Program-made: the position numbers and the translations under genes
Source of the DNA: Primula veris
Lineage: Eukaryota; Streptophyta; Magnoliopsida; Ericales; Primulaceae
DNA length: 64,000 nucleotides
Direction of reading: 5' to 3'
Assembly: GCA_963682055.1 (NCBI GenBank)
Contig: OY821740.1
Coordinates: 35,980,795 to 36,044,794, forward strand
The notes under the pieces: generated by a model
What the model was told of the DNA's origin: nothing
Databases searched by the model: none
Seen by the model: only the letters and a program-made list of their open reading frames with translations
Shown: positions 24,521 through 38,078 of the stretch, one piece after another
Position numbering within the stretch: position 1 is the first letter of the stretch
Layout: each line of letters starts with the position of its first letter

Positions 24521-27500
24521 CTATGAATATTCATGAATAACGTCGGGCAGAGACGGAGAAGAGTCGCCGCTGTATTTACTAGGCAGAGGAGTGTTTTTAC
24601 GAGACTGTCGTTTTGTGGGGACGAGGACACTCTCTTTCTCCCACTTGCCGTTATCATCACTATCCCCGTTATCATCGTCAGCAGATTTGAAAACAGGGTG
24701 AATATAAGCAGTTTGAAGAAAACCTTTTAGATTGAGGTTTGGTTCTCTAGCGCGTTCCAGCGTATCCTTCATCATTGCTTCCTGATATTCACAAGATAAG
24801 AAAACAGAATCTACTTATTAATAGAAAAGGAAGAAAAAACTACTGTTCAACTATTTGTGGCCATTGCCTTTTATATAATATAATTATTCAATATCATTGT
24901 TGAAAGTTGAAACAAGAAAACAGAATCTACTTATTTATAAAAAGAAGAAAAACCACTGTTCAACTATTTTGAGCCATTGCCTTTAATATAATAGAATTAT
25001 TCATTATGTTTGTTGAAAGTTGAAACACTGGCAAGCGCATCGGGGTCTTATGATAATACTTGCCAGAAATTTATCGACAAGTGACAAAGAAAACTTTAAT
25101 GTTTTATGTTCAGACAACAGTCTAGAAGATAAAGCTTTGATATTTCGGGTTTGTACTTGAAAACAATCACCGCAAAGATTTGATAAGAAGAACGTGCACA
25201 AACAATAGTATTATACCTGCAATGGGAATTTAACAAATGCTGGTTCATAACGTCCTTTGCAGAATAAATGGAAAGATATGGTGAGTACTGGAAGAGCAAT
25301 GAGAAACGGTGTCGACTGAGCAGCTTCTTTAGTACTGAGTAGCCCCATCAAAAGTAGCTGTGAAATAACCAATGCTGATATAATACGCCCATGGACATCT
25401 GGCCAAAATGCTGCAGCACTTTCGTAGTCTTGGTTGTACACATTTATGATCTGCATAAAAAACTTTTCTGAGCCAAGAATAATTTCACATAAGCAACTAA
25501 CGTATAAAATTAAAAATTCCTAAAAAATACTTTGAATACAAGTTCCACATGACTTGTAAAAAGAAGCGGCCTTAAGTTTCGTAAGAAACAAATGCAAGCT
25601 ACACATTTATGATCTGCATAAAAAACTTTTCTGAGCCAAGAATAATTTCACATAAGCAAATAACGTATAAAATTAAAATTTCCTAAAAAATACTTTGAAT
25701 ACAAGTTCCACATGACTTGTAAAAAGAAGTGGCCTTAAGTTTCGTGACAAACAAATGCAAGCTAGTACAGTTTCATGTTTAGTTATTAAGCAACTACGAT
25801 TTATCTAACTAGATGGAGATAATTTTTACTTAATCTATCTAGCAAATGAGGAAACCAAGTTATCAAAGCTCCAAATGATATTTGCGAGAAACTAATGTAA
25901 GAACTTTACAGTAATGCAGTTCAACTTAAGTACAATTGCATGTACAATTGAACTTGCAACTGAATTTAATTCTCAAACTATAAAAGGTTCTCTAACCAAC
26001 GAGCAACCAAGTAATCTAAATTAGTTAGCCTCATAGGAGAGTTTCTGATGTTGTCAGAACCTTACAGTAATGCTGTACAATTTAGGGTAACTAAACATAT
26101 TTGGGGTAAATTTACTCGGCCCTTCCCTTTGAAGGGTGTAAAAATCTTGATTTATAGGAATCTGCAGAACCACAAGGAGCTTTAAGATTATTTCCAGGAC
26201 TACAATTTTTTTTCATTAAATTTTCAAAAGCTGCATATTTTTCCTTTGTAAACTTATTCTGTAAGTTCAGTTACCAACTTGCCATTATTTAGTTATCAGT
26301 TTGGAATAGCATTATAAGGAGTTATCAGCATGCTATCACACTTTCACAAAAGGAAAACTAAAATTAAATTCATAGAGAATCGTTACCTGATGGCGGAACA
26401 CAACATACGCGAAGGCGAAGAAAACCAATATAAACGGAAGCAAAAGTGGGGTCACCACAGCATAAACAAGGCCTAGCAGAAAATAAAGCTGTATTTGTGG
26501 TTCGCCAGTGTTGAAACCGAGACTACCCGGGTTCATTGCTTCTTCTCTATCCTTTTCGGTCTTCACCAAGAAGAAGTTTTTTAAGTGATAGAAAATAAGG
26601 GGTTTAAGCCTTAGAACCTCCCCAGCAATACCAGCCCATCCATCAACCATTATATACGTAATGAAGAATGTGGCTTTCATAGGGATGCCCACTCCTATTG
26701 TTTCAGGAATTCTGCAAAAGTAATGGAAAACATGTAACTATGTAAGTCTATATATTATAACTAGTTGTAAACTGGGTTAGTGATATATGAAATGTGAGCC
26801 TGAGGAAAAAGTCATCCGTATGTTTTAGCTTCAAAATATGGTAAAACTTTTTTCTTCAAGGTAAAACAATCGGAAAGGGAAGCGACAGTAAACTTCCACC
26901 AGATATTAAATATCTAACATCTAAGATATAAAGAAAACGCGCAACTTTAGTACACAAGTCCTGTCAGCTTTCTAAGGTGTGTACTTCTTTCTATTATGAT
27001 TTACATTATATACACGAATCTAACACAGTATGAAACATTTCGGAAACTTATCAAATGTTCGACTATGATGATGTATTAAGCACAAATCTACAAAAAATCA
27101 ACATTTAACTTTCAGCCTTTAAACCACTCGAGAATTCATATAGGTTGCTGTAATGATGTACTAAATGTGAGATTTTGCGTAGATTGTAGCTAGGTTGTGA
27201 TGGGTTGGTCTACTAATTGTTCAATTTCGCAAAACTAGGTGTCTAATACTGAACTTTGATCGGTTAATGTCTAAATTGCTGAAAACTCATAGGTTGGTGC
27301 AAAAAGTAAGATTTAAGTACAACTAGTACAAGGTAAAAGTGAAAAAAACCCCAACAATATGAAAGAAATATAGGACAGCATTACTTGGATGCCGATTGGT
27401 TAAGGAAGGAATGTAGTTGCTCTAAAGCAGTGCCAGTGACGATGCTTGCAAGAAACACATTGAAAAAGTTGAAGATGTAATATCTAGATGCAGATCTCCT

Positions 27501-30500
27501 TTCGAGATATGATATACTTATAAGGCCTTCAAATTTGGACATAATCATCAGTATTGTAGGAAGAAAGATGAGGAAAAGCTTCAACGCGATCCCAGGTAGA
27601 AAACCTTGAATGAATGCCTTGACAAATCCCCTTTGTTAAACAATCAAGCACACATTTTGTTTTATTAGAACTTATAGACAACGAAAACAAACGACAAACC
27701 TAATATGATTAATGGGTATTTAAGATCAGAACTAATATAAAATGAAATGCCAAATAAAGCTAAATCAAATGATCGCCAAACTATTTGAAAAATAGATTCT
27801 CCACGAAAGTTAATCGGTTAAAAATCGCATATATGATGGTTAAATGTAATTCCAAATCAGAATTTTGTTTGAAATCCCCTTTGTTAAAATAATCAAGTAC
27901 ACATTTTGTTTTATTAGAACTTATAGACAACGAAAACAAACGACAAACCTACTAAATCAAATGATCGCCAAACAATTCGAAAAATAGATGCTCCACGGAA
28001 GTTAATCAATTAAAAATCGCATATATGATGATGGTTAAAGGTAATTCCAGATCAGAATATATAGACAATGAATGAAATCCCAAAACATAATATATATATA
28101 TATGTGTATATATATATATATATAATCTCATGTGATTACCGAGTACACTTAAAATAACTAGGTTTTATGAAATAAAATTTTGATAGTTTGGAAAACGGTA
28201 ACAGAAAATGTGTGCTTCAATGATGACATGACATATGGTCAGAGCTGATATACAATGAAATGCCAATTAGAAACTAATAAGACGCATATCACAATATTGT
28301 ATTATCATGTTATCACCAAGATAACCCAAATAACCATAAAATCAAAAGGAAAAATAAGTAGCTCAAGCAAAGGTATTAGAAAAACTCAGAACCAATAAGG
28401 TTAGAACTTATATACAATGAAATGCCAATTAGAAACTAAAAAGACGTGACTGTATCATGTAAAATCATAAGGGAAAATAGGTAGCGCGTAAGCAAAGGTA
28501 TTAGAAAACGTCAGAAAAGTATTTTGAACTTGAAGAAAGTGAAATGCCATATTAAAGCCAAGGGAAGTATTTGAAATAATGACATAATTAATATACGTCT
28601 TCTTGAGAAAAAAACTCATATGGTAGTCCGCATAAAACTAAAAGATGTATCAAATGATCACCAAACTAACCAAAATAACTAAAAAAAACATGAAAGAATA
28701 ATAGATAGCTTCGGCAAAGGTAATAGAAATACTCACACATCGATGATGACCTTCAAGAATGGAAACTTTTTCCTGATACCTTCGATGTTTGCTAGGGATT
28801 GCACAAACGCAATGGGTATAATGAAAAAAAATGTCAGGAAGAAGAAAGAAACACCCATGATAAGCTTCCTAATTGTGAGATACACATAAGGAATAGCAAG
28901 ATTTTGCCAGTAAACATCACGTGGCTCTGGGGCCCACTCTGTTAACCATAGAGTTGGGTCTCTAGATTGTTGTGTTTGTGCACAAACAGCAGCTGCCCAC
29001 CGTGTTTTAAAAGAGACAAATGCTGCTGGCATGATGGCGGTTTGATCGGTTATTACTCTTTCTCTCTCTTCAGCTATCTGAAGATGAGACAAAATCAAAG
29101 AAAAATCATTTACATAGGGATCAGGCTGGTAAAATTAGATATGTGAAGAACAAAGGATGACTATAATATTTGACACTTTTAAAAACTTGAGAGGAAGCAC
29201 TTTGGAAAGAAAACTTACAAGGATATGTTTTATTTCTATTACAAGTTTATGATAAGGCTCCTCTGGGTTTCACTGTTATAATAATACATATACATTCACT
29301 GTGAGAATGATACAGCTTTCTGAAAGAATTAATAGTTTTCCTTTTTCTTTTTTCTGGAGAAGCAATATGAGGACTTGCATGCAAGTTACAGGCTGCTCTA
29401 GTAGTTAAAGAACAATAGGGAAATATAATATATTTAAGTATAATTCAAGTAATACTTCTTTTGATAGTCTCTCAACTTCAGATGTCTGATGTTCAATTGC
29501 ATCCACCTTATTCCCACAGAGGCCAAGGAAACCCAACTGCAGATGAAAGAGTTAGAATATGTCACTAAAAATAGCAAAATATCCCAAATAACAGTTGATA
29601 TCAGCAGAAAAGAAGGAACCAAAAAACATGAATGCAAAAAATGGAAAAGGATCATCCAAGGATGTTTGCATTACATTGAACGTTTCGAATGTTTGCATTA
29701 CGGAAGAGGAACAAAAACAAAGAACCAACTAAGGGTGTTTGTATCACTACCTTCATAGTTGGACGTCTCGATGAGTTTCTGGAGTATTTCAACTGGTAGT
29801 AGTCGAGCCAATTTTGCTTACTCTTCTTCTCCTTGACCAATTTCGCAAGTTTGTTTGCATTGTAAACAACCTGCAATGAGTTAAACTTGAGAGCAAATCT
29901 ATACATCTTTGGCTTGAGACAACAGTATACTTGGGGACAACTGAAAACAACCAAAGTTTTTTGTGGGAACATTATCATACACTTAAATGATGCATACAAT
30001 GCCTGGTCTGGTTCATTCTCAACTTTTTAAAATAGAAGAAAGAAAAATAACAGGTTGACTAAACAAACCTGGTGAGTAAGATAATGATCTGGATGGTTGA
30101 CGAGGAAAAAGTGCTCTACAAGCTCGCTAGTTGATTCATCTGCATCTGGTGGTACATTCCGAACAAGAACCTGTGATAATAATAAAAAAAATACCAGCAT
30201 GGTTATGTTTCCCACAAAAATGAAGAGACTAAGTTAACATGTTGAAGCGGTAGAATGTTACATAACAACTTCACTCTTTGGCAATGAAGGCCATAATAGT
30301 AAGTTAAATAAGGACACACGTCTTTTCTTCTTACAATTCAGATCCTAATACTTGTGCAAGCTAAGTTAACATGTTGAAGTTGTAGAATGTTACATTACAA
30401 CTTCACTCTTTGGCAATGAAGGCCATAATAGTAAGTTAAATAAGGACACACGTCTTTTCTTCTTACAATTCAGATCCTAATACTTGTGCAAGCTAAGTTA

Positions 30501-31886
30501 ACATGTTGAAGTTGTAGAATGTTACATTACAACTTCATTCTTTGGAAGGCCGTAACAATAAGCTAGAATCAGTACACATGTCTTTTCTTCTTACGAATTT
30601 AGATCCTAATATTTGTATAACTAACTAGAGTTATTTTCATTTTGCAAGCACAATTTAAAGATTCCTAGAGAATTTGAGAAATGAAATACGAAAAAAAAGG
30701 ACCAAAAGAAAGAATTTTCAATGTGATTGACATAAAAAACTCTCTGATACCATGAGTAACAATGCCTTCATTAAAAACTAACAAAAAATACAAATATAAG
30801 GACGAGCAAGTAAGAAGTGCATGCTGAGGTTTGTATTAGCACGAAGAGTAAATGCAAAATAGGACAAAACACGAGAGGATTTACAAGTCTTATATAATAA
30901 ATAAATAAATACATCTATATTTGTGCGTCTTTTCAAGCAGATACCTTGTCTATGTTTGATTCTAGAATGCATCAGTGCTATATGCCAAGTACAGTAGTGC
31001 AACATAGACATGTAGGGAGATAAAGGATAACTAAAATTAAGACAGTCATACTGTGAATTGATCAGGACGCCGTTTTTCTGTGGCAAGAAAGTACAATCGC
31101 ATGGTTGCAACTTTCTCATACTCTCTCCGTAAGATATAACATGTCCAGAAAGTGAAGGCATAAGCCATTACCACGTGAGTCCAAAACCTGCAATTATGAA
31201 GTGCTTAGCATCATCAGATACCCAGGTTGGTTATAAGTAATATAGTAAGAAATATAGTCAATACAATGAAAATCGAAGTCCTTATAAGTTGCAAAGATTC
31301 CCCTGGAATTCATCACTCAGATATTTCATAAATATCATAGATGTGTGTGTGTGTGTAAATCCAAGAGGCACATTCAGAAGCTACCAGATAAGAGAAGGAT
31401 AATTACTTTGGCGATCCGAGACCAATGTTTGATATGGAGAGCTTATCGATGGCGCTGTAAACTACGTCCGCTTTCTCTAAGGTGTCGTTTGTGTAGTTAA
31501 TTGGGACCAGAACAACCCATGCAATGATCGTTATCGGAACAAATATTTTAAGTCTGCATAATAGAAAATTGGGCAAAATTAAACACGAGGATTATATAGC
31601 AGCACGATGTATAAGGAGGAAATATATATGCATTTAGCAATGCACACGTAAAGTCTTACCCATAGGGCTGATAATAAAGAGAAACGAGACGGAAACGGTC
31701 TATTTTGTTTTGTTTAGTTTTAAGGTTTTTCGTTATCATTTCGTTTTCGTGATGAAAAAGAAATTTTGTTTCGTTTTCGTTTCGTTAAGGATATGAAATT
31801 TTCGTTTCGTCTCATAAACCATTTTTTATACTATATATGTTTTATTAATTCATATATCTAATATAATACTCTATAGATTTATTATT

Positions 31887-31924
<38 letters not shown>

Positions 31925-32744
31925 TTAATATTAGACGAAACAAAATTTAACGAAACGAATAGGGCTATGATCATTATCATCTTGTTTACTAAACGAAATT
32001 TATATTTTATTTCATTATCATTTCATTTAGTAATAAACGAAAACAAGACGAGCTCTTAATGAAACGAAAACGAAATTTTTCACGAAATTATCGCCTCATT
32101 CACAGCCTAGTTACACATATAAATGTCAATTGTCACACTTTTAAAACAGAGAGAGAGAGCGAGAGAGCGGTAGGATTAATTATTAAATAGGGGTAAGAGA
32201 CAGACGTATCAAAGCAACAATTACAATAAAGAAACTGGAATTTAGTGGTCCACCTTGTGACAAAATCATGAAATAATTTTAGAATTAAAATATGCGGAAA
32301 GACACCAGAGATGATTGAAGTTCATTCGCAACCCAATGGAACGGTAAACCCCGTTTTATCACAAGATTAACTACACCAAATAAACTATAAGGAATAATTT
32401 TAAGAGCGAAAGAAACAAAATATATCATACCCCAGCAAGTAAATCCGTAGGTAAACAGCAGAATCCAATCCCGCATGGTCTATAAGCTCAAGTTCCGGCA
32501 TTCTTAATGCCTCAGGCATCCAATTTAAAAACTTCAAATATGACCTAAAGTCCAGATTAACGACCTTCCTTACAAATCCTCCATTACTTGCGGGACTGCT
32601 CCTTAAACCCTTTAAGTACCATTTTGGGAAATAGACCCTATCATTGAAAGGTTGAAGACGCAAAAACGCAAATGCCAGAAGGAAAATAAAGGCAGTGAGC
32701 AAATTGATAGCTGCAGAAAGACCGATATCTCCAATGGAAGCCAT
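24521..32744 (-). CDS. OSCA1/CSC1-like hyperosmolality-gated calcium-permeable channel, 11 coding exons, complete
   Basis: Exons on the minus strand: 32744-32431, 31553-31407, 31187-31052, 30170-30069, 29870-29751, 29536-29456, 29077-28737, 27630-27385, 26711-26387, 25450-25217, 24781-24521. All have GT-AG borders and compatible phases; they sum to 2307 nt (768 residues), the usual OSCA1 length. The N-terminal membrane helix is near residues 10-30, followed by FNDRVYFPKWYLKGLR. A second helix pair lies in exons 2-3 (WVVLVPINYTN, FWTHVVMAYAF). The cytosolic RRM-like domain starts at VLVRNVPPDADES (about 200). The channel core runs from about 355 (FFFLTFFFIIPIAF, KFEGL, RSASRYYIFN, NPGSLGFNTGEPQIQ, AAAFWPDVHGR). 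The tail (EAMMKDTLERAREPNLNLKG) matches OSCA1.1/1.2. Family knowledge: these are dimeric TMEM63-related cation channels of the plasma membrane, opened by membrane tension or hyperosmotic stress. No inactivating change is visible. Confidence 0.96.
25437..25762 (-). repeat. 163-bp tandem duplication copying the 3' splice site of OSCA exon 10
   Basis: The block starting TACACATTTATGATCTGCAT at 25437 recurs at 25600 with a few substitutions, an exact 163-bp offset. The copied part contains the last intron bases (TTTTTTATGCAG on the minus strand) and the first 14 bases of exon 10. Intron 9 therefore holds a second, intact-looking acceptor upstream of the real one. Confidence 0.85.
27624..28075 (-). 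repeat. ~248-bp tandem duplication copying the 3' splice site of OSCA exon 8
   Basis: Copy 1 begins at the exon 8 border (27624) and copy 2 at 27872. They share AAATCCCCTTTGTTAAA, a block ending GACAACGAAAACAAACGAC, and AAATCAAATGATCGCCAAAC in the same order. The second copy carries the same TTAACAAAG acceptor (minus strand). Further shorter echoes (CAATGAAATGCCAATTAGAA near 28252 and 28415) show the intron grew by repeated duplication. Confidence 0.8.
30229..30626. repeat. 132-bp tandem repeat, three copies, in OSCA intron 3
   Basis: CTAAGTTAACATGTTGAAG occurs at 30229, 30361 and 30493, giving a 132-bp period. Copies 1 and 2 are nearly identical. Copy 3 has more changes and a small deletion. 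The array lies between exons 3 and 4 (30171-31051) and has no coding content. Confidence 0.9.
31663..32109. mobile_element. hAT-like fold-back MITE with CGTTTCG-rich arms, in OSCA intron 1
   Basis: The left end TAGGGCTGATAAT and the inverted right end TAGGCTGTGAATGAG form a short imperfect TIR. The 8-bp flanks CTTACCCA (31655-31662) and GTTACACA (32110-32117) agree at 6 of 8 positions, as expected for an aged hAT target duplication. The interior is made of degenerate CGTTTTCG/CGTTTCG units on the left and their complements (CGAAACGAAA) on the right, around an AT core. Confidence 0.6.
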
Positions 32745-35070
32745 CTACCTAATTGGGTCCAGAAGAATATGCTATTACCCTGTCAAATAGGCATGTTTTA
32801 AAATAAAAATTCAGACTTAATAAGCTTATAGAACATAAACTCAATAGTATAACTTCCAAAAGAGATTAAACAAAAAAAGAAAACAGTACTTCTAATTAAC
32901 TAATTAATGTTGTACTTAAGCTGGTTATAGTGGTTCCAACTTTCCGCAAGAAAACAATGAAAATACAACCTTAATGGATCATTACAATGCTCGCAATTTA
33001 AACATATCTTCTTTGGCAGTCCACCTATTTTTATGCTGACATCATCACCAAAGTTGAAATCAAAACATTCAAAATCAAGCTCATCAAATGTTTCAAATCA
33101 CATTCCAGCCACTAATTTTTTTTAAAGTGGGGGTAAAGTTAATATTTCTATCATCCAGTCTCTAAACTATTGATAAATGAGAAACGTTGTGATTCACAAT
33201 ACTGACAAACACATCAAACAAAAAAGAAAGTGAATTGTATAATATACTAATTGAACCGACAACATAAACTGACAGACTACAACATTCCATCTTTCCAGTT
33301 TTACCAAGAAAAACACTTCCGTTCATGCTAATTAATAGTGGACCCGTCATTTTTCTCGGCCAAAAAGATAAGACGGATTATTTGCTTAAAAACTGAAGTC
33401 AGACACAACCTCGTCAACTCTACTAAACCAACGACTAATTGTACAAAAGAACACAAAATATATAGAACAATCATATTTGCAAAATCACAAGTAGACAATC
33501 TTTTTAACTGTCATGATCAGCCTTATCTAAAAAAAACTTCTCAATATTAATTAATCAAGCTTAAATACTACCAATTGAGTAAAACAAACTCAAATATTAG
33601 AACCAGCTGGAGAAACAAAAGGCCATACACAACACCACCCCTACCCGATATTCAAAACAACCCTATTTCTAATTTATATTTTAGTCAAAATGTTACAATT
33701 AGTCCTCTAGTGCACTCTCTAAGCAAATAGTGGTTTTGGCAATGTTGCTATAATCGTCAGCAACTAATTTCTCCAACTACAATACTCAAAATTCAGCAAA
33801 TCAAAGCTTATCCATCACCAAATCAGTAAATCAAGTTAATACACAAATTATCGTTTTTCCAGAGTCACTCATGCCCAACCAATTTATTTGATAAAACAAT
33901 CAAATTTGAGTAAATCAAGCTCATATACTGCTCCAATCTTCAAATTAACAACTACCAAAAGATAACATATACCATAATTCATACTCCAACCGCTTTCAAA
34001 GTTAACAACCAAGAATAAAAGCTGAGATATTCTTAAATACATAAATCCGGTGTGTATGTGTGTATATATATGTAATATATATACATGTAAATATCTTAAT
34101 AAACATAGAAAAAGGCAGAAACCTTACAGCTGGTAATTATATATGAATATATGTATATATAGTGCTCAAATTCCGTAAAAATTAAGCTAATTCACTACGT
34201 ATCGTCCCGCCTAGACTGTTTATCCACCAAAAATAACCAAAATTCAGTAGATCAAATATATGTATATATAGTCCTCAATTTCAGTAAAAAAAAAGAAGCT
34301 AATTCACTAATTATATACAAATATATATGTACTAGTAAAAATTACCCACGCGTTGCGTGTGAGATGCGTAATGACATAAATCTCGTAATATATTTTATTT
34401 TTAACATAATATTCAGATTTGATATCATTTATTATAGTTATGGAGGTTAAAACAAATTGTTAATTAATTTAGGTTACATCCGTAAATAGTAAAATATAGT
34501 GAGAATAAATAAATAATTAATTATATTATGTATATTGGTAATTATTAAAATAGAGTAAGGGTATTTTTGGAAAAATTGGGTAAAATTGAGCAGCCTCAAC
34601 TTTTCTTGGATTTGCTTATATTAACAGTATGATATACAAATTCAGTAACTAAGCTAATTCAAATTCAGTACATATGTACAACTATATGTACACATCGTGT
34701 TCAATTTCAGTAAAACTTAAGCCAATCCACTAATTAGATACAAATATATTTATATATACAAATTCAGTAATTAAGCTAATCCAAATTCAGTAATAATATA
34801 CAAATATATTTATACATAGTGCTCAAATTCAGTAAAATATAAGCAAATCACTACAAATCATTTTAACACAGTCACGCCTAAACAGATAATCCACCAAAAA
34901 TTACCAAAATTCAAAAAATCATTTTAACCTGATTTAGAGCTAGAAACCGAACAAAAATATCGCAATCTTCACAAACACACAAATATAAAAAAAAAAAAAA
35001 AAAGAGGAAACAAAATTACAGTTGTTTAGCGCGATTTTCCAGCTAGAGAGAGAGAGAATAGATTGCAGAT
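32745..35070 (-). promoter_or_regulatory. Probable 5' leader with a long 5'-UTR intron of the OSCA1-like gene
   Basis: A good acceptor (TATTTGACAG) lies about 37 bases upstream of the start codon. On the minus strand a pyrimidine-rich leader-like tract (TCTATTCTCTCTCTCTCTAG) lies near 35043-35062, with a possible donor (ACTGTAATTTTG) near 35020. This fits a non-coding first exon at about 35020-35070 and a 2.2-kb leader intron. The intron contains degenerate AT-rich repeats with the theme CTCAAATTCAGTAAAA (34150-34330 and 34660-34860). It is an inference from splice-like signals only. Confidence 0.3.
34331..34640. repeat. Dispersed repeat with ACCCACGCGTTGCGTG start
   Basis: The segment starts ACTAGTAAAAATTACCCACG and contains a GC-rich start unlike its AT-rich surroundings. 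It ends near GGATTTGCTTATATTAACAG. A related end (GGGTATTTTTTTAAAAAAATG, then TGACTTATTATAATAG) occurs at about 60500-60580, so it is a family member. I recognise the general type as a common plant repeat but cannot assign a superfamily. Confidence 0.4.
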
Positions 35071-35109
35071 CGGAGAGTGTTTGGTATAGCTTTGGCGCCG
35101 CTACTAACC

Positions 35110-37890
35110 TTAAGAATATTCCAGCCTAAAAGTATTATATATCAAAATATCTGTATATCTATTTATATATATGTATATATATATATATATATGTATGTGT
35201 GTATGTATGTATATATTTATAATATTCTTATGTATGTGTATTATGGAAGTAAAGTGGAGAATGATATTTCACAGTGATTCTTTTTTTTCTATTTGCTGTT
35301 ATTTAGAGAGAGAAAGAGTATTGGGAAGTTGTAAGGGACGCGAGTGGTGTTATTTACGTTTTATTTATTTCATTAATAAATTCCAAACGGTTTCTGTTTT
35401 AATTTTGTCGATTTTTTTTTGACTGAAAGGGGTTGGATTAAAAGTCTTAAAGAAATGGTTATTGATGTGGATTCTTTTTGGTACTTTTGGTTTTGATTTT
35501 GATAGTAATGGTCTTCTATGTTTGAAATGAGATCTATTTTAATGGAGTATTATTTAGTAGCCAACTTATAGCACCAGACATGTAAGAAAATTTGATTTTT
35601 TTACTATGTACTTCAGTAAAATAAATCGCTAATTATATCCTTTTAGTTTGTGCTGTTATAGATTTAAAAATTCCAAATGAATTTATGCCTCTTCAATATA
35701 GGAATTTTGGTATTTATATTATTCTATCTGCATTCATATGTGCATCGACTAATCTAGGAATCCCTATAAAAGTGATGGAATTTTGCATGTTTGTTTTTGA
35801 AGTTATTATACACCATGTGATCTTTCTATGCATAAAGTTACTTTAGCTAAAATAAATTGAATCTTGATAAAAAAAAATTGTTAAAAATCTTACATCACAT
35901 GCTAGCTAGTGAGTAATCAAAGTATAACATTAGGTAAGTCGACTAATTGTTTTAGTATAACAATTAAAGAAATATTATATACACATATCGATATCTATAT
36001 ACCACTATATATGTGACATGATCTTCACCATATGTTTAACTACACTTTATAAACGACATTTATATGTATATGAAGGACAATATGACACATGTATGAACCT
36101 AATTAATGATGTGTAACAAATAAACACTACTATATCTCCAAGCCAACTTTACTGGATTAATGAACTCATTTCTTGAATTACTAACCTCAGTAATTAAAAA
36201 GCTACATTAAACAATAGTATTGGTTTTTTTATTTATATGTATATTTTTACTTTTACTATTCACACATTAGCGATAGCACGGATCAAACCTACATCACGAG
36301 TGATACAATGGCCCTAACCGGACAACTCACGTTTGGTTTATGGTATTAAAACATGATAAATGCATTATACTACATGATTAAAGTGTTTAATAAATATTTT
36401 GAGATATCACATGTGAATAGCTAAAGTTAATATGTGTATTTTATTTATTTTAAATGTAGAATAGTAGATAACCCGATATGCTCCAAAACAAAGCAAGCTA
36501 GAGATAAGAGATTATATTAACTATTTATTTTACTAGCGTTCATTACTAGTTAGTTGATATAACCAGTGTGTTACGAAATTTGGAAATTACAAACATTTTA
36601 AAACTCATTTGTATCAAGTCTTTATCCGTTGAGATAATTTGTTTGGAATGAAAAAAAGTAAGTGAAAGGAAATAAACGTGTTACAATTTTCGGCGATCAC
36701 ATTAGTACTCGTTTAAATATATGTGGAATTGGGATGATTTGTTATTTCATATTTTACTAGGACCAAATAGATATTTAGTCGAAACTAGGGGAATAGTCTT
36801 TGTAACTCACGGTTGATTATTTATTTATTAAACGTGTTTGTTCATTAATTGACTAAATGGAATGGAAGGAGGCTTTGGTGTCGGTATACGCCACGTGGGC
36901 GTTGCAACGGCTATTTTTTAGCACTCGTATGGGCTCCATTAGCGCGTGGTTTTACCATATACTTCCAAACAAGATCTATTTATTTCTGTTTTGGATGTTC
37001 ACTTATAATAGAGGTGATTAACTTTCCATTTATCCTTAATAAGTAAATTATAAGTGAATTAGTAGATCATTAACTCGTCATCTTGGTGATTTGGGTACTT
37101 ATTTAGCTTTCTAAAAAAAAACACAACTCTTGATTCATGTTTATTTTATCTGACTTGTGAGTTATGACTAAAAGATCAAGCTCAATGTTGAGTATATTAT
37201 AAATTTTTTTATATTTAAATTTGTTACAACTTATACATGATTATTAGCTCATCCATAAAATTGTATGAAATGAGTGGAAATTAATTTAAACGGATACTTG
37301 TGAAATGTAATGTTATATACCATAGATAGACTCGTTTATCATTTCAAAACCATGTTTCCCATTTTTTCAATTTATGTTTCTCTCTTCTCGTTTCTTGTTT
37401 TTTTTCACGTGTAAATTATAGAATTTTATTTTTATTTTATTCACATTTCGTTTACCGCTTCCGTTTTCCTTCCCGACAACTATAATGTACACGTTTCTTG
37501 TAAATTGTAATGTTACATACATTTCAATGAAATCAATATTCAAAGCCCAAAAGAATGTCTTAAATGTATATTATCAAGATCAGTATCACATTTAGATCAT
37601 ATAAGAATCGTACGCAAAATATACTTTTAGTGGTTCTTGCTTTATATTTTATCTATATGTTAACAACTAAAAATACGTGATGGATGAAATGTTTACATGC
37701 TGACTGTCACTTTGAAAAAATATGGCTTATAGCATATTCATACCTATAGCTTGATAAGGAGTAATTAACTTAAGTGATCAACGTTAATGATAGAGCTAAA
37801 CATTTGACTTGACTAATCTAGACAATAATAGTCTATAGACACTATGCTCAAAAGTCTAATTGGAGTAGTATATTTAATGTGGTTGGTATT
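35110..37890. other. Gene-free AT-rich stretch
   Basis: No coding similarity is seen. The left part contains TATATATGTATG microsatellite sequence (35160-35240) and is the likely upstream region of the OSCA gene. The one GC-richer patch (about 36870-36955) has no matching frame that I recognise. Confidence 0.5.
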
Positions 37891-37895
37891 TTTAT

Positions 37896-38078
37896 CACTA
37901 TAAAATAATGTTTGATTTAATAAAAGTCAAAAACTGTCACAAATTTGTTTTTAATTTAAAAAGTTGTCACAAATTGACTAAACTGTCATAAAACCGTCAC
38001 AAAAACCGTCGTTAATAAACTCGTAACAAAAAATACAGTCACTAATCATGTCCTTATTTGAGTATTTTTTTTACAGGG
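37896..38078. mobile_element. CACTA-type MITE
   Basis: It starts CACTATAAAATAATG and ends in the inverted form CCCTGTAAAAAAAATA, with TAT on both sides (37893-37895 and 38079-38081). CACTA elements make 3-bp duplications. The interior repeats TGTCACAAA and ACCGTCACAAAAACCGTCG, typical of small plant CACTA derivatives. The TIR is imperfect. Confidence 0.45.

Noticed and set aside
36849..37046. 65-codon plus-strand ORF in a GC-richer patch
   Set aside because: No domain and no splice context; a patch of about 90 bp only.
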